From Luscinia megarhynchos (Eukaryota > Chordata > Aves > Passeriformes > Turdidae), in contig CM067589.1 of NCBI GenBank assembly GCA_034336665.1, forward strand, positions 4,245,290 to 4,309,289: 64,000 nucleotides of DNA, read 5' to 3'. A program made the position numbers and the translations under genes. The stretch's first letter is position 1. Every line of letters starts with the position of its first letter. Shown in pieces: positions 21,600-31,429 of the stretch. The notes beneath the pieces are model-generated. The model did no database searches. It was not told the origin of the DNA and saw nothing but the letters and a program-made list of their open reading frames with translations.

Positions 21600-22486
21600 A
21601 AAGGGTCTCATTTTGTTTCTTGTTCTGTGCTACAGCCACATTTACGGGAACAGCAAGGGAGAAGGGTGTTTGGGCAGGAGGTTTGAGACCTCAGCTCAGC
21701 ATATATCCCACAGCAAAAGAATGCCATTTACCTCCTATAGGGATGCCCTAGAGAGAATCAGATCTTCCATACCTAATGTCATGCTGCCCAGAGTCTCCAG
21801 GAAACAGCTTGTAGTGCCTGGTCCTTCTGTGCTGGCTCCAGTACACTTCCAGCAGGATGAGAGACCTGTGAAATGTTTAATCCTGCTCCTCGTTTCTTGT
21901 CCTTTTGGAAGTCTTCAAGGTTAAGAGAGAGAAAAAAAGCAAGCCCTGTCTCTGCAAACATGCAGGAGGAGTGGACAGTCAGGGCATGCTGCACAACACA
22001 TGCCACCTAGGGGAGAGACTGAGACGCTCTAAGAATGAGTGGGACGAGAGAGCTTTTGTGTCCCTGCATCAACTATCAAATGTCCTGTCTGTTTGGGTTG
22101 AAAGGTAAGAAAATGTTTACTGGAGAGAGAGAAAGAGCTTCTGCAATACTTCTTCACATGCATCTGTGAAAGATTAGGCTGAGACAGATCAGAAGAAAGA
22201 GGCAGAAGTGACAGAAGATTGGAGGAAGAAAAATAAGACAAGGGGTCTGATATGATCAGGAAAGGATATAGTTTTTCTCTCTCTCACTGGTTTTAAATTT
22301 TCAAGTACTAACAGCATCTAGACAAAACAGGCACAAACTTTTCCCATAATTTGACCATAATTCAAGACATAATTCAAGGTTTAAGTCAGGAAGACATAGA
22401 CAGACATGTTATATCCATCCATCCATAAGTGGGAGAAATGTTGTGATTTAATACTGAAGCCATAAGACCTTTGCACAAACTCAACC
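21600..22486. other. Intergenic, no gene; right end is keratin 3' flank
   Basis: No gene is recognised. From about 22385 the sequence becomes homologous to 51635-51722 (shared 'gggagaaatg' and 'gcacaaactcaacc'). This marks the left edge of the downstream flank of the 23862 keratin unit. Confidence 0.6.
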
Positions 22487-23131
22487 TGTGGGGGTCCAGG
22501 GAGTCCCTCTGGACCTTCCAGGAGAGCGGAGACCCCCTGTCCAACCCCTGAGAGACCCCCGAGTGAGGCCAGGGGGGTCAGAGAGCTGGATTCAGCTCCT
22601 CAGGGGCATCTGCTTTCCTGCAGAGGAGAAATGCGACCTTTGAGAGTAACTAGGGTCTGAATTATATATTTAACATGTAGAAAATGTGGTTTTTAGGATT
22701 GTTTATATTATCAGTCACAAAGCCAAGATGGAGAATTTGGGGTGTGGTGTCTTTTTTCTTCTTCTTCTTCTTACCCTCCATGTTGGTGTGGGATGCTGGG
22801 AATCACAGATTGGTTGGGGACAAAACTAGACATAGTAATAAAACTTTGTAGTATTGGAATATTATTGTAAACGTAGAATACGTAGCATAGAGTATAAAAG
22901 ATAAGTTCAACCCTCGGTGGGCAGACTTTCGTCCTGGACACGGTGGTGACCAGACTGCTGCTCGCGAGCAAAGAACACTTTATAGATAACAAATAATAAA
23001 CAGACCTTGAGCCCGGACGACTGTCTCCTGCGGTTTCTCTTCGGTTGCTTCAAGGATTCCCTGCGCCCTAAACCACCCTCCTATGTCCATCTGAGTGGTC
23101 TCGGCCACAAAGAGACCCCCAGACAGTGACA
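22487..23131 (+). mobile_element. Solo ERV LTR with perfect 6-base target duplication
   Basis: This 645-base element begins TGTGGGGGTCC and ends GTGACA. It is flanked on both sides by tcaacc (22481-22486 and 23132-23137). Internal TATA box tataaaa at 22893-22899 and AATAAA at 22995-23000 fix the plus orientation and the U3-R-U5 order. The paralogous flank at 51703-51735 holds the uninterrupted site (actcaacctaaagtcg), showing the insertion came after that duplication. Confidence 0.92.
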
Positions 23132-23570
23132 TCAACCAAAAGTCATTTACCAGACTGTATCCTGAGTATATGACTAACATCAATCCTAACTTGTGAATTA
23201 CCTCAGTCCTGCATGTCTGGACAGATTTTCCTGCCTGTGCTGTGGGAGTGCATCTCATCTGCCCTTGCACTTGTGTGGGAGCCATGGATCGTAGACTAGG
23301 TAAGGGAGTGGTGGAGAAGGAAGAGATGAAGCTGAGGGCTTCAGGAATTCTTGTTTCCCTTAACAACTGTTGCCTGATGTCTCCCTGATGGCCTGTAACT
23401 GCTGAATAGCCAGGGGTAACTTTGTCAGCTCCAAGGAAAAGGGCAGGAAGAAAAATCTACTGTAGGGAATCCCACTCTCTGCTTCCTCCAGCTATTTTCC
23501 CTGAATGGACCAAAAGATTTGCTAGAAAACAAAGGAGGACTTAGAGACCCAGACTTGGATGCAAAACAGC
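23132..23570 (-). repeat. Keratin unit 3' flank (behind the 23862 gene)
   Basis: Homologous blocks sit behind the keratins at 46637, 52928, 60073 and 36215, and in inverted form behind 30202 and 41440 ('ctgcatgtctgg', 'gtaaaatccactgca', 'tagccagggatg' phrases). They define the 3' end of the amplified unit. Confidence 0.75.
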
Positions 23571-23576
23571 TTTATT
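23571..23576 (-). terminator. Poly(A) signal of the 23862 keratin
   Basis: AATAAA on the minus strand (TTTATT on plus), about 290 bases beyond the stop. Confidence 0.85.
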
Positions 23577-23861
23577 GAGTGTAAAGACAAAAAGGAGGTG
23601 GCTCACAGAAAGCATGAGGTGCAGCCACTAAGATGCAGTGGAGCTCCTGCAGGGGGTCCATCTGCTTGCCCTAAAGAGAGAGGGAGGGCAGTACATCCCC
23701 CTAGGCTGGGCTGGGGGGACATAGACAGCAAAGACAAAAAAAAGTGGGAGAAGGGAATGGCTTGACATTGTAAAGACAATGTCCCAAAGCTTTATCTCCT
23801 TCCCAGAACTATGTTCTGAGGTCATGGATGTTCTTGCCCAAGGATGTTGCCAGTAGCACCT

Positions 23862-24170
23862 TTAGCAGGGACGGCATCTGTTGCCACCATAGCAGTTGGT
23901 GATGCAGGAGAGGTCAAAGCCCCCGGAGCTGATGGGCACTCCGCCACAGCTGAGGATGTTGCCAACAGCAGCAGAGGTGGAGGATCCCACGGCAGTGTTC
24001 TGTGGGAAGGAGCTGAGGATGGGGCCAGGCAGGGTCACCAGCACAGCAGGCGGCTGGATGGCCACATGGGAGTCCTGGCACTGCCTGACACAGCACTCAT
24101 TGCAGCTGTTGGCCAGCGGGCAGGGGCCGCAGGGCTGGCAGCAAGGGTTGCAGGGCTGGCAGCACGACAT
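23862..24170 (-). CDS. Feather beta-keratin (intact)
   Basis: This gene encodes a 102-residue feather corneous beta-protein. The Cys-rich head is [20 protein letters not shown], followed by [12 protein letters not shown]. The beta core begins [15 protein letters not shown] and continues through [17 protein letters not shown]. The tail is [11 protein letters not shown] ending in CRPC. ATG 24170 lies 21 bases inside exon 2, whose acceptor is at 24192-24193. This copy belongs to the [12 protein letters not shown] subtype shared with 46637, 52928 and 60073. It differs from the 60073 protein only near the C-terminus. The long plus-strand open frame opposite (23844-24659) is a shadow. Confidence 0.96.
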   Translation of the reverse strand: MSCCQPCNPCCQPCGPCPLANSCNECCVRQCQDSHVAIQPPAVLVTLPGPILSSFPQNTAVGSSTSAAVGNILSCGGVPISSGGFDLSCITNCYGGNRCRPC

Positions 24171-24497
24171 GGCTCGGGGTCACAGATGCACCTGGCACAG
24201 AAGGGAAGGGAGAAGCAGAAAGTGAGGACCCATGAGGAGCAGCACTGCACCCAAACACCCTGCAGCCAAGGCACCTGCTGGCCCACATTGCACTGCTCAA
24301 AGCTCAAAGCCCAGGAGCCACCTGGGCCAAGTCCCAACCTCTCTCTGTCTGCACAAGACCTTGTCTCCCCTGCCCTCTCCCAGGACAAGCAGCTCCCAGC
24401 CCTGGGCTGTGACAGCCCCTGTCAGCTGAGACCGACAGCCAGGAAAGAGCTGCTCTTGAAGCAGGAAGCGGGGGAGGAGAAGAGGCTTCCCACTCAC

Positions 24498-24640
24498 CTG
24501 ATTCCTGAGGAGAAGGACTTGAGAGAAGTGGATGAGAGCACAGAGACTTGGGCTGCCTTTTATAGCAGTCCTGCACGGCCTCAGGCCCAGAGGCACCTCA
24601 GCAGAAGTCATAATTTTGTGACCAGCTCATGTCAAATGTG
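24498..24640 (-). promoter_or_regulatory. Promoter and exon 1 of the 23862 keratin
   Basis: Minus-strand TATAAAA at 24564-24558. Non-coding exon 1 runs from about 24532 to 24498, then donor gtgagt. The conserved upstream element reads GGTCACAAAATTATGACTT on the minus strand (within 24605-24630), 45-65 bases before the TATA box. Confidence 0.85.
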
Positions 24641-24949
24641 TGTCAAATATCCCAGCTAATGCTAGAGGCTGTTTCCTGGTTTCCTGCATTGCTACTTTTT
24701 CATTTCCTGGCTTCTGCCACGTGCTTTCCTATATGAAGATATTTTTCTGTAATGTTGGGATGAGAGGCTCAAGGATTTCTGAGGCAGAAGTCTCAGATCA
24801 AGGGCTGTTGGCATTCCTTATGGTAATGGTAATGTTCTCTTCGGTCATTTCTGAGTGGCTTGTTTTTGTCCAAGTTGTCAGGAAATGGGCACCCTTTTTG
24901 TGCTTCTTACCCACACATCAAAGGACTGCCATGTGAGGGGACATGACAG

Positions 24950-25640
24950 AGCTTCTTCCACTCTGCTCTTTCTTACCCCCTGTTCTCTGTGTCTCCCCAA
25001 GCCAGTCTAGTGGGGATATTTTGCCCTCTCTCCCTCTGCATGGCAGGCAGATGGACACCCCTGAGGAGCTCCAGTGCATTTTAGTGACTGCCTCAGTGGT
25101 CTCCTTTTCTTCCTTAGACTCATTAAAATTGTTGTGCTCTCATGCCTTTGCCTCTAAGTTCTCCTTTCTTCTGTGGCAACTCTTCCGCTCAGTTCATGTA
25201 TAAAGTTAAAAAAAAGCAGAGGGTGGGAGTCCCTGCAGTGGATTTTTCTCTGTGCTCTTTCCCTTGGAGCTAATGAAGACGTCCTTGACTACTGCACAGA
25301 GGCCACCAGTGTAACCACAAGTTCAAAGAATGGCAGCAGCAGTGGGAACTGGACACAAAAATTCCTTTGCCTTCAGCCTTAAGTAATGCTCTAATCCATG
25401 TTATCACCTAGATATCCATGATTTCCTACATGCAGAAAAGGGACTCTTAAAGGCACTGCTGGTCTCAGAATAACAACTCAGGTACAGAGTTCAGGCAGAC
25501 ATGATCTTTCTCCATTTTACCGGCCCCTATGCACATCTTGCTATGCCGAGAAACCAAGGGTTCACCTGCTCCTGCTGAGACCCAAGCACTGATCTCAGTT
25601 GCCAGAACTCAAATCATCTCCATTTCCTCTTCACTCAGTG
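24950..25640 (+). pseudogene. Keratin 3'UTR relic without coding exon
   Basis: Right after the promoter flank of the 23862 gene, in opposite orientation, lies sequence matching keratin 3'UTR and 3' flank: 'tctccccaagccagtctagt', the 'gcagatggacaccc' phrase, 'agactcattaaaattg' (degenerate poly(A) region) and 'ggtgggagtccctgcagtgga'. No coding exon or promoter precedes it. The same fused arrangement occurs at 47725 and, inverted, at 40370-40668. Confidence 0.7.
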
Positions 25641-25714
25641 TGTGGCCCTCATGGGCAGCACCTCCATGTGGTTCCTTGTGCTGAAAAACTCTAAGTGCTC
25701 TTGCTAGATCCCAT

Positions 25715-25830
25715 TTATTCATTAAAATATTGTGATAAGGTCCTCTCCAAGTCTCCTGTTCTCCAGGGAGAAAAGGCTACACTCCTCCAGTCTTTCCTCA
25801 TAGCACAGGCTCTCCAACTCTTTGCTTTTC
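25715..25830 (-). mobile_element. CR1 fragment
   Basis: The reverse complement reads like CR1: 'ctatgaggaaagactggagg', then 'ccctggagaacaggagactt' and 'gaggaccttatcacaat'. Confidence 0.7.
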
Positions 25831-25839
25831 TTTGACACA

Positions 25840-26165
25840 CACAATGAGGTGGGAGCAGCTGCTGGATCAGGATCAGCAGAGGCCACAACAGGGGACTTGG
25901 ATTAAGCAATGGCTTTCCTGGGTGCAGGTGGGCCAGTCAGCAGAAACACCTGGATGACGATGACCACAAACCCAATGGACATATGACCAGGGGTTGCAAT
26001 GGTTTTCCTGGTGACAAGGAAAGTCTCCATCAGCTTTGATGCAGGAGTGGAAGAGTGCCAGATCTTCACAAAGGAAACATGATGAGGAAGAACAAATGCA
26101 GTAAGGTCTGCAGGTACTGATTGTTCCATGCAGGGACAATGAAAAGGCCATTCTTCACCAGGGTT
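25840..26165 (-). other. Unrecognised coding-like segment, first of two copies
   Basis: From ATG 26030 the minus strand encodes a short basic start (METFLVTRKT), a hydrophobic run (GFVVIVIQVFLLTGP) and KAIA, then a stop; the similarity continues past the stop into an Ala/Asp/Pro-rich stretch. The plus strand at 58385-58600 carries a diverged, rearranged version, including 'tgatcctgatccagcagc'. The layout resembles the anchor and stem of a type II membrane protein, but I do not recognise the family. It may equally be an unnamed repeat. Confidence 0.35.
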
Positions 26166-26283
26166 AGAAGATATGTAGAGAAGAAAAGGTTCATTGTATC
26201 TGTGGTAATTCCTGGTTGCACTGACCTTTTGATTGTCTCATTCTTAATTGTCTAATTAAAATGCTCAAGACTCATGATATCTG

Positions 26284-26670
26284 CACAGTCACAGAATCAT
26301 GAAAATGCTTTCAAGATCATCAAGTCCAACCATAAACATAACACTGCCCTCTCTACCACTAACTCATGTTCCCATGTGCCACATCTACACTTCTTTGAAA
26401 TCACCTCCAGGTGGGGTGACTCAACCACCTCCCTCAACTGTGTGTTCCAATGCTTGATAATCCTTTCAAGGAAGAATTTTTCCCTAATATCCAATCTAAA
26501 CCTCCCCCGGTACAACTTGAGGCCAATTCCTTCTGTCCTATCACTTGTTAATTGGGAGCAGAGACTGACATCCACCTCACTACAGCCTCCTTCCAGGTAG
26601 TGTTAGTGTGATAAACTTTCCCCCTGGCCTCCTTTTCTCCAGACAATAGAAATCCAGTTCTCTCTATAAG
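26284..26670 (-). mobile_element. CR1 LINE 3' region (minus)
   Basis: Starts 'cacagaatcatgaaaatg', the reverse complement of the CR1 3' end. It continues through 'atcatcaagtccaac' and 'ggaagaatttttccctaat' to 'ggcctccttttctccag'. Confidence 0.85.
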
Positions 26671-26969
26671 CTAGGCCATAGGTGGAGGTTTTATCACATG
26701 TCATTGGGAAGAGGAAAGAACACTGCCATGGTTTATGCCTAAGGGAGCTAAAATTATGGTGGGACACATAACTGAGCTGAGAATTCCTCCACAGCAATTA
26801 ATTAATTCATGAAAATACAAAATTAATTTACCATATTGTCAAGTGAAGCTGTTGCTTTGTCTTCAGGGAAACAAGCCTGACGTGGGAATGGATGGAAATC
26901 TGTCCCTTCTGGGTTGGAAAAATTCTTGAGGCAAGGCTGGCTCACTTTACAGATAGCACTGAATATGCT

Positions 26970-27790
26970 CCGTAGGGACCTTGGTGGACTTTGAGACCTG
27001 GGCCTGTGCAAAACTCATGAAGTCTAGGAAGATCAAATGAAAGGTTCTGCACTTGGGTTCAGGGCAGAACCAAGGAAAAATACAGCATAGATGGGGAATG
27101 GATTGAGATTTGCCCTGCAGAAAAGGACCTTGGATTTTGGTACACAAGAAGCTTGACATGGCCAGGCAATGTGTCATGCATTTGAGGAGCAGCCCGAAAA
27201 AATGACTATATCCTGGGTTGCATCAAAAGAAATGTGGCCAACAGGCTGAGGGGGGCTATATTCCCCCTCTAGTTCCCTTTCATGAGATGCCACCTGGAGT
27301 ACTGCTTCCAGCTCTGGGACCCCCAATATAAAAGGCCCGTAGGAAGGATATGGACCTGCTGGAAAGGGTCCAGAAGAGGCCTGTAAACATGATGAGAGGG
27401 GAAGAACACCTTTGATACAAAGACAGGAGAGTTGGGATTGTTCATCCCAGAAAAGAAAAGGCTCTGGAGAGCACCTCCCAGTACTTAAAGAAAGTTAGGG
27501 GGACCCTTTATGGCAGGATATAGTGATAAGATAAAGGGGAATGGCTTTAAGCTGGAAAAGTTAGTTTTAAATTAAATATTAGGAATACATTATTTACTGT
27601 GATGGTGGTAAGGCTCTGGAAAAGGTTGTCCAGAGAAGCTGTGGCTGCTACTTCCCTGAAAGAGTTCAAGGACATGTTGGACAGAGCTTGAATCAACACA
27701 GTCTAGTGGAAGGAGCCTCTGCCCATAGCAAGAGGTTGGAATTAAGTTATATTTCAGGTCCTTTCAAACACAAACCATTCTATGAAAATA
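26970..27790 (+). mobile_element. CR1 LINE (plus), 3' part
   Basis: Sense CR1 sequence from 'ctaggaagatcaaatgaaag' through 'gagatgccacctggagtact' and 'ggtccagaagaggc' to the 3' end 'caaaccattctatgaaaat'. Confidence 0.85.
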
Positions 27791-27799
27791 TTTTATCTT

Positions 27800-29640
27800 A
27801 TCACAGCTGAAATGGGAAGTGTAATGCCATCCTGGGGCTCAGGAGAGTAACAAATGCATGGTAGATGTTCTCTCATCATCTTTTTCTTTTCCTTGAGGCA
27901 ATAACCCCAGTCTCTCACAGGAAAGGGATCACTGTAGCATGCCACTCCTCGGAGCTCCCACCTCTCTTGTGTCATGGAGGTCATGGGGAACAGCCTTTGG
28001 CACTTGAAATTTGAGACTACAAAGACAATTCAGATTTTCTGCACTGTCCTTTCTGGGAAACATGAAGAGTGGTGGAGCTGGGAGAGAGGGGCAGTGAGGG
28101 ATGGAAGGCTGGGAAAAGAAAAGCTCTAAATCTGATGCTGGTCTCCAGGTAGATATGGGCCAATTGATATCACTGCCCACAGTCCTCTGAGAGGTAAAAC
28201 CTGGGAGAAGAGCACTGTTCCTGCTAGAACAGATAGGAAGCAGAAAAAACTTAGAATATTCTCAAGGAAAATGGTATTACTAGTCGTGCTTAAAAAGTCA
28301 GGAGAAATACTCTAAAAATACAGCCATCTAAGTCATCTAATGTTCTTGGTAGATCCTTCAGGAAATGAAACACATGGAGGTCATTATGGTGATTTCCTTA
28401 ATGTTGGCATCATCAGATGATGTCTAGATGAGATCCCATGACAATAACCAGGGTTCAGCAAAGTCTAGCGATCACGTGTGCTCACAGACATGAGACTTGA
28501 CCATGAGACAGGTCAAGTTTGGAAGCTACATGTCCAAAGTCCAGATTCAGGGCAATGGCCAGATACAGACACAGACATGTCACAGCTCGAGATCTAAAAG
28601 AGATTACAAGCATTAGGACCTAATCTTGAAAGCTAGCCCAAAAGGAAGCAGAGTTGGTTCTGGCTGAAGCCTCTCAGCAGAACCACCTGGCAATGATCTC
28701 ACCAAGGCCAGCAAAGGGAAGGGAGAAACACTCAGCTATGCAATCCTTATGTTGGGTTGGTCCAGATTTCCAACAGGTCTCAGCAGAGAAACACCTGAAC
28801 ACGGGCAAGGTCCAAGACCCATTTCCTGGGAGGTCTCAGCCCTCCATCACTCAGCACCAGGCTGCTGAGCTGTAGAAGTTCATCAGGCACTGGCCTGGAC
28901 ATGGGGGCCCTGTGTCCCTTCCCTGTCATCAGCAATGTCACACCAGAAGGGATCTATTAGGGATTACAGCCTGCAGGAGTGGACAGACGTTCTTAGCGTT
29001 TCTACCTAAACATAAAGCAAAAATGGAGGGTGCAGGAGGCAGAGGTGGCATTTCAATTCTCTGAACATGTCTCTGCAAAGTTGAAGGCAGCACTGTTGAG
29101 CTGTAAATTGTCTCCTTCCAGCAAGGGCAGCTGCAACACTGTGTGGGTCAATGACACAACAGGGGAGAGTCCCCCACCATGATCTGCACATGCTTTCAGG
29201 ATGAAGGTCTCACAAGCCCACACATGTGCTCTGCATGGAACCTTAACACTGGCAGAACAGATTCAAGTGCACCAGAGAAGGACAGAGGACCTAAAGAGAG
29301 TGCACAGAGATGAGATAAGGACAATGAGAATACACAATTTTTCTGAGTAGTCTTAGCACAGCACTAGGGTCAAACCCTCCTAGAAGAAGCCGACCTGAGT
29401 ATAACCCTGAGTGTTGATCACAGAGTAATGAAGGAACCAAAAGAAATGTCATGACACATGCAGACCTTGGGCAAGTGTACAAGAAGCAGGGGAGCAGGGT
29501 TGATTTCTGGCCACCAGAGGAGCTCAGCGGAATGACACAGGTACAAATCACCTGCTCGCATGGGATGCCAATGGCCCTTGATCTAAACCTGCTTTGTCCA
29601 ACTGATGTCTTTCTGCCCTGAAATCCTTGATGTTCTCATC
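27800..29640 (+). repeat. Far 5' flank of the 30202 keratin unit
   Basis: No gene is visible. Blocks match, in inverted orientation, the upstream flanks of the 60073 and 52928 genes: 27950-28160 with 62990-63190, 28860-28960 with 61490-61640 and 55810-55930, and 29001-29120 with 61360-61460. The amplified unit therefore reaches about 2 kb upstream of the TATA box. Confidence 0.7.
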
Positions 29641-29764
29641 CTGGCACTTTGAAAAATAACCCTTCATATAGGAAAGCACGTGGCAGAAGCCAGGAAATGA
29701 AAAGGTAGCAATGCAGGAAACCAGGAAACAGCCTCTAGCATTAGCTGGGATATTTGACACACAT

Positions 29765-29899
29765 TTGACATGACCTGGTCACAAAATTATGACTTCCACT
29801 AAGGTGCCTCTGGACCTGAGGCCGTGCAGGAGTGCTATAAAAGGCAGCCCAAGTCTCTGTGCTCTCATCCACTTCTCTCACCTCCTCCTACGGAATCAG
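29765..29899 (+). promoter_or_regulatory. Promoter and exon 1 of the 30202 keratin
   Basis: Upstream element GGTCACAAAATTATGACTT within 29771-29795, TATAAAA at 29836-29842, exon 1 ending at 29899, donor at 29900. The 400 bases upstream of the TATA box are almost the inverted copy of 24570-24940, including an identical untranslated open frame. Confidence 0.88.
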
Positions 29900-30201
29900 G
29901 TGAGTGTGAAACCCCTTCTCCCCCTGCTGCTTCAACACCAGCTGTTTCCTGGCTGAAGGTCTCAGCTGACAGGGGCTGTCACAGCCCAGGGCTTAGAGCT
30001 GCTTGTGCTGGGGAGGGGAGGGGAGAGAAGGTCTTGTGCAGACAGAGAGAGGCTGGGACTTGGTTGAGGTGGCTCCTGGGCTTTGAGCTGGGCAGTGCAA
30101 TGTGGGCCAGCAGGTGCCTTGGCTGCAGTTCTGCTTCTCACGTGTCCTCACTTTCTGCTTCTCCCTTCCTTCTCTCCTAGGTGCTCCTGTGACCCTGAGC
30201 C

Positions 30202-30510
30202 ATGTCGTGCTGCAAGCCCTGCAACCCTTGCTGCCAGCCCTGCGGCCCCTGCCCGCTGGCCAACAGCTGCAATGAGTGCTGTGTCAGGCAGTGCCAGGAC
30301 TCCCACGTGGCCATCCAGCCGCCGGCTGTGCTGGTGACCCTGCCCGGCCCCATCCTCAGCTCCTTCCCACAGAACACCGTGGTGGGATCCTCCACCTCTG
30401 CTGCTGTTGGCAGCATCCTCAGCTGTGATGGAGTTCCCATCAACTCTGGGGGCTTTGACCTCTCCTGCATCACCAACTGCTATGGTGGCAGCAGATGCCG
30501 TACCTGCTAA
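30202..30510 (+). CDS. Feather beta-keratin (intact, mosaic subtype)
   Basis: This gene encodes a 102-residue feather corneous beta-protein. The acceptor ctcctag ends at 30180, followed by a 21-base leader and ATG 30202. The head [20 protein letters not shown] and IQPPAVLV are the same subtype as 23862 and 60073. After the beta core starts, the protein switches to [20 protein letters not shown] and VPINS, the subtype of the 8685, 41440 and 1-133 genes. The tail ends CRTC instead of CRPC. Both halves are intact, so it should be functional; the mosaic pattern points to gene conversion. Confidence 0.96.
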   Translation: MSCCKPCNPCCQPCGPCPLANSCNECCVRQCQDSHVAIQPPAVLVTLPGPILSSFPQNTVVGSSTSAAVGSILSCDGVPINSGGFDLSCITNCYGGSRCRTC

Positions 30511-30815
30511 ATCTGCTGGCTTTGTCCTTGGGCAAGGAACTCCGAGATCTCAGAACATGGTTCTGGGCAGAACATGATTCTGGGCAGGAGATAGAGCTTC
30601 TGGACATTCTGTTTACAGCTTTATGATGACGTTTCTTTCTCCTACTATTCCATCTTCTTTCTTTTGCTGTCCATGTGTCCCCAGGCCAGCCCAGGGGAAC
30701 CAGCTGCCCTCCCTTCCTCTTTAGGGCAGGTAAATGGACACCTTGCAGGAGCTCCACTGCATCTTAGTGGTTGCTCCTTGTACTCTTTGTGAGCCATGTT
30801 GTTTTCTTTACACTC

Positions 30816-30821
30816 AATAAA
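30816..30821 (+). terminator. Poly(A) signal of the 30202 keratin
   Basis: Canonical AATAAA about 305 bases after the stop, with 'atacttttgcatccaagc' downstream as in sister copies. Confidence 0.87.
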
Positions 30822-30849
30822 ATACTTTTGCATCCAAGCCTTGGCCTCT

Positions 30850-31420
30850 GAGTCATCCTTCATTTTCTGGCATGCCTTCCATATTGCTTAAGGAATACAG
30901 TGGAGGAAGAATAGGGTTCAACTCCCTTGAAGCTGACAAAGTTATCCCTGGTTACTCAACAGCCAAAGATCATCAACAAGAGCATGGCTCCAAAGTTTGG
31001 CAACAATTGTGAAGGGAAGAAACTGTGTCTGGGGACAGCCTACAACCTCTAGTCTTCCTTCCCCTCCCCTCCATTACCTGTTCTACATTCCATGGCCTGC
31101 ACACAGGAGAATTGGTATATGAGAGACACTCCTTCAGCACAGGCAGGACTCAGCTGGTATCCAGACATGCAGGGCTGAGGTAATTCACAAGTTTTCTCTC
31201 AGCCATACTTGGGCTAATGCAATGGTAAATTACTTTCAGCTGAAGTTGTGCAAATGTCTTATGGCTTCATCATAAATTTGTAACATTTCTCCTATATATG
31301 AATGTATGTAATCTGTCCATTAAGTTCTTCCTGGATGAGGCCTTTGATCAAACCAGTGCCCACTGCTGCTGGATCAACCTTTGGTAGACAGTCCACGCTC
31401 ACTTTGTGACCCATTCCTGT
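30850..31420 (+). repeat. Keratin unit 3' flank
   Basis: Aligned by eye with 42065-42660 behind the 41440 gene ('cagacatgcagggctgagg', 'cagccatactt', 'gtgcaaatg' phrases). It contains no gene. Confidence 0.7.
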
Positions 31421-31429
31421 GTTTGCACT

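Noticed and set aside
23844..24659. 271-codon open frame antisense to the 23862 keratin, with similar antisense frames opposite most other copies
   Set aside because: They recur only because the sense codons are conserved. They lack own promoter, splice pattern and family signature, and run through exon, leader and intron of the sense gene.
29548..29760. Conserved peptide identical between 24640-24740 (+) and 29760-29660 (-)
   Set aside because: It is the duplicated promoter flank read through in inverted copies, not an expressed peptide.
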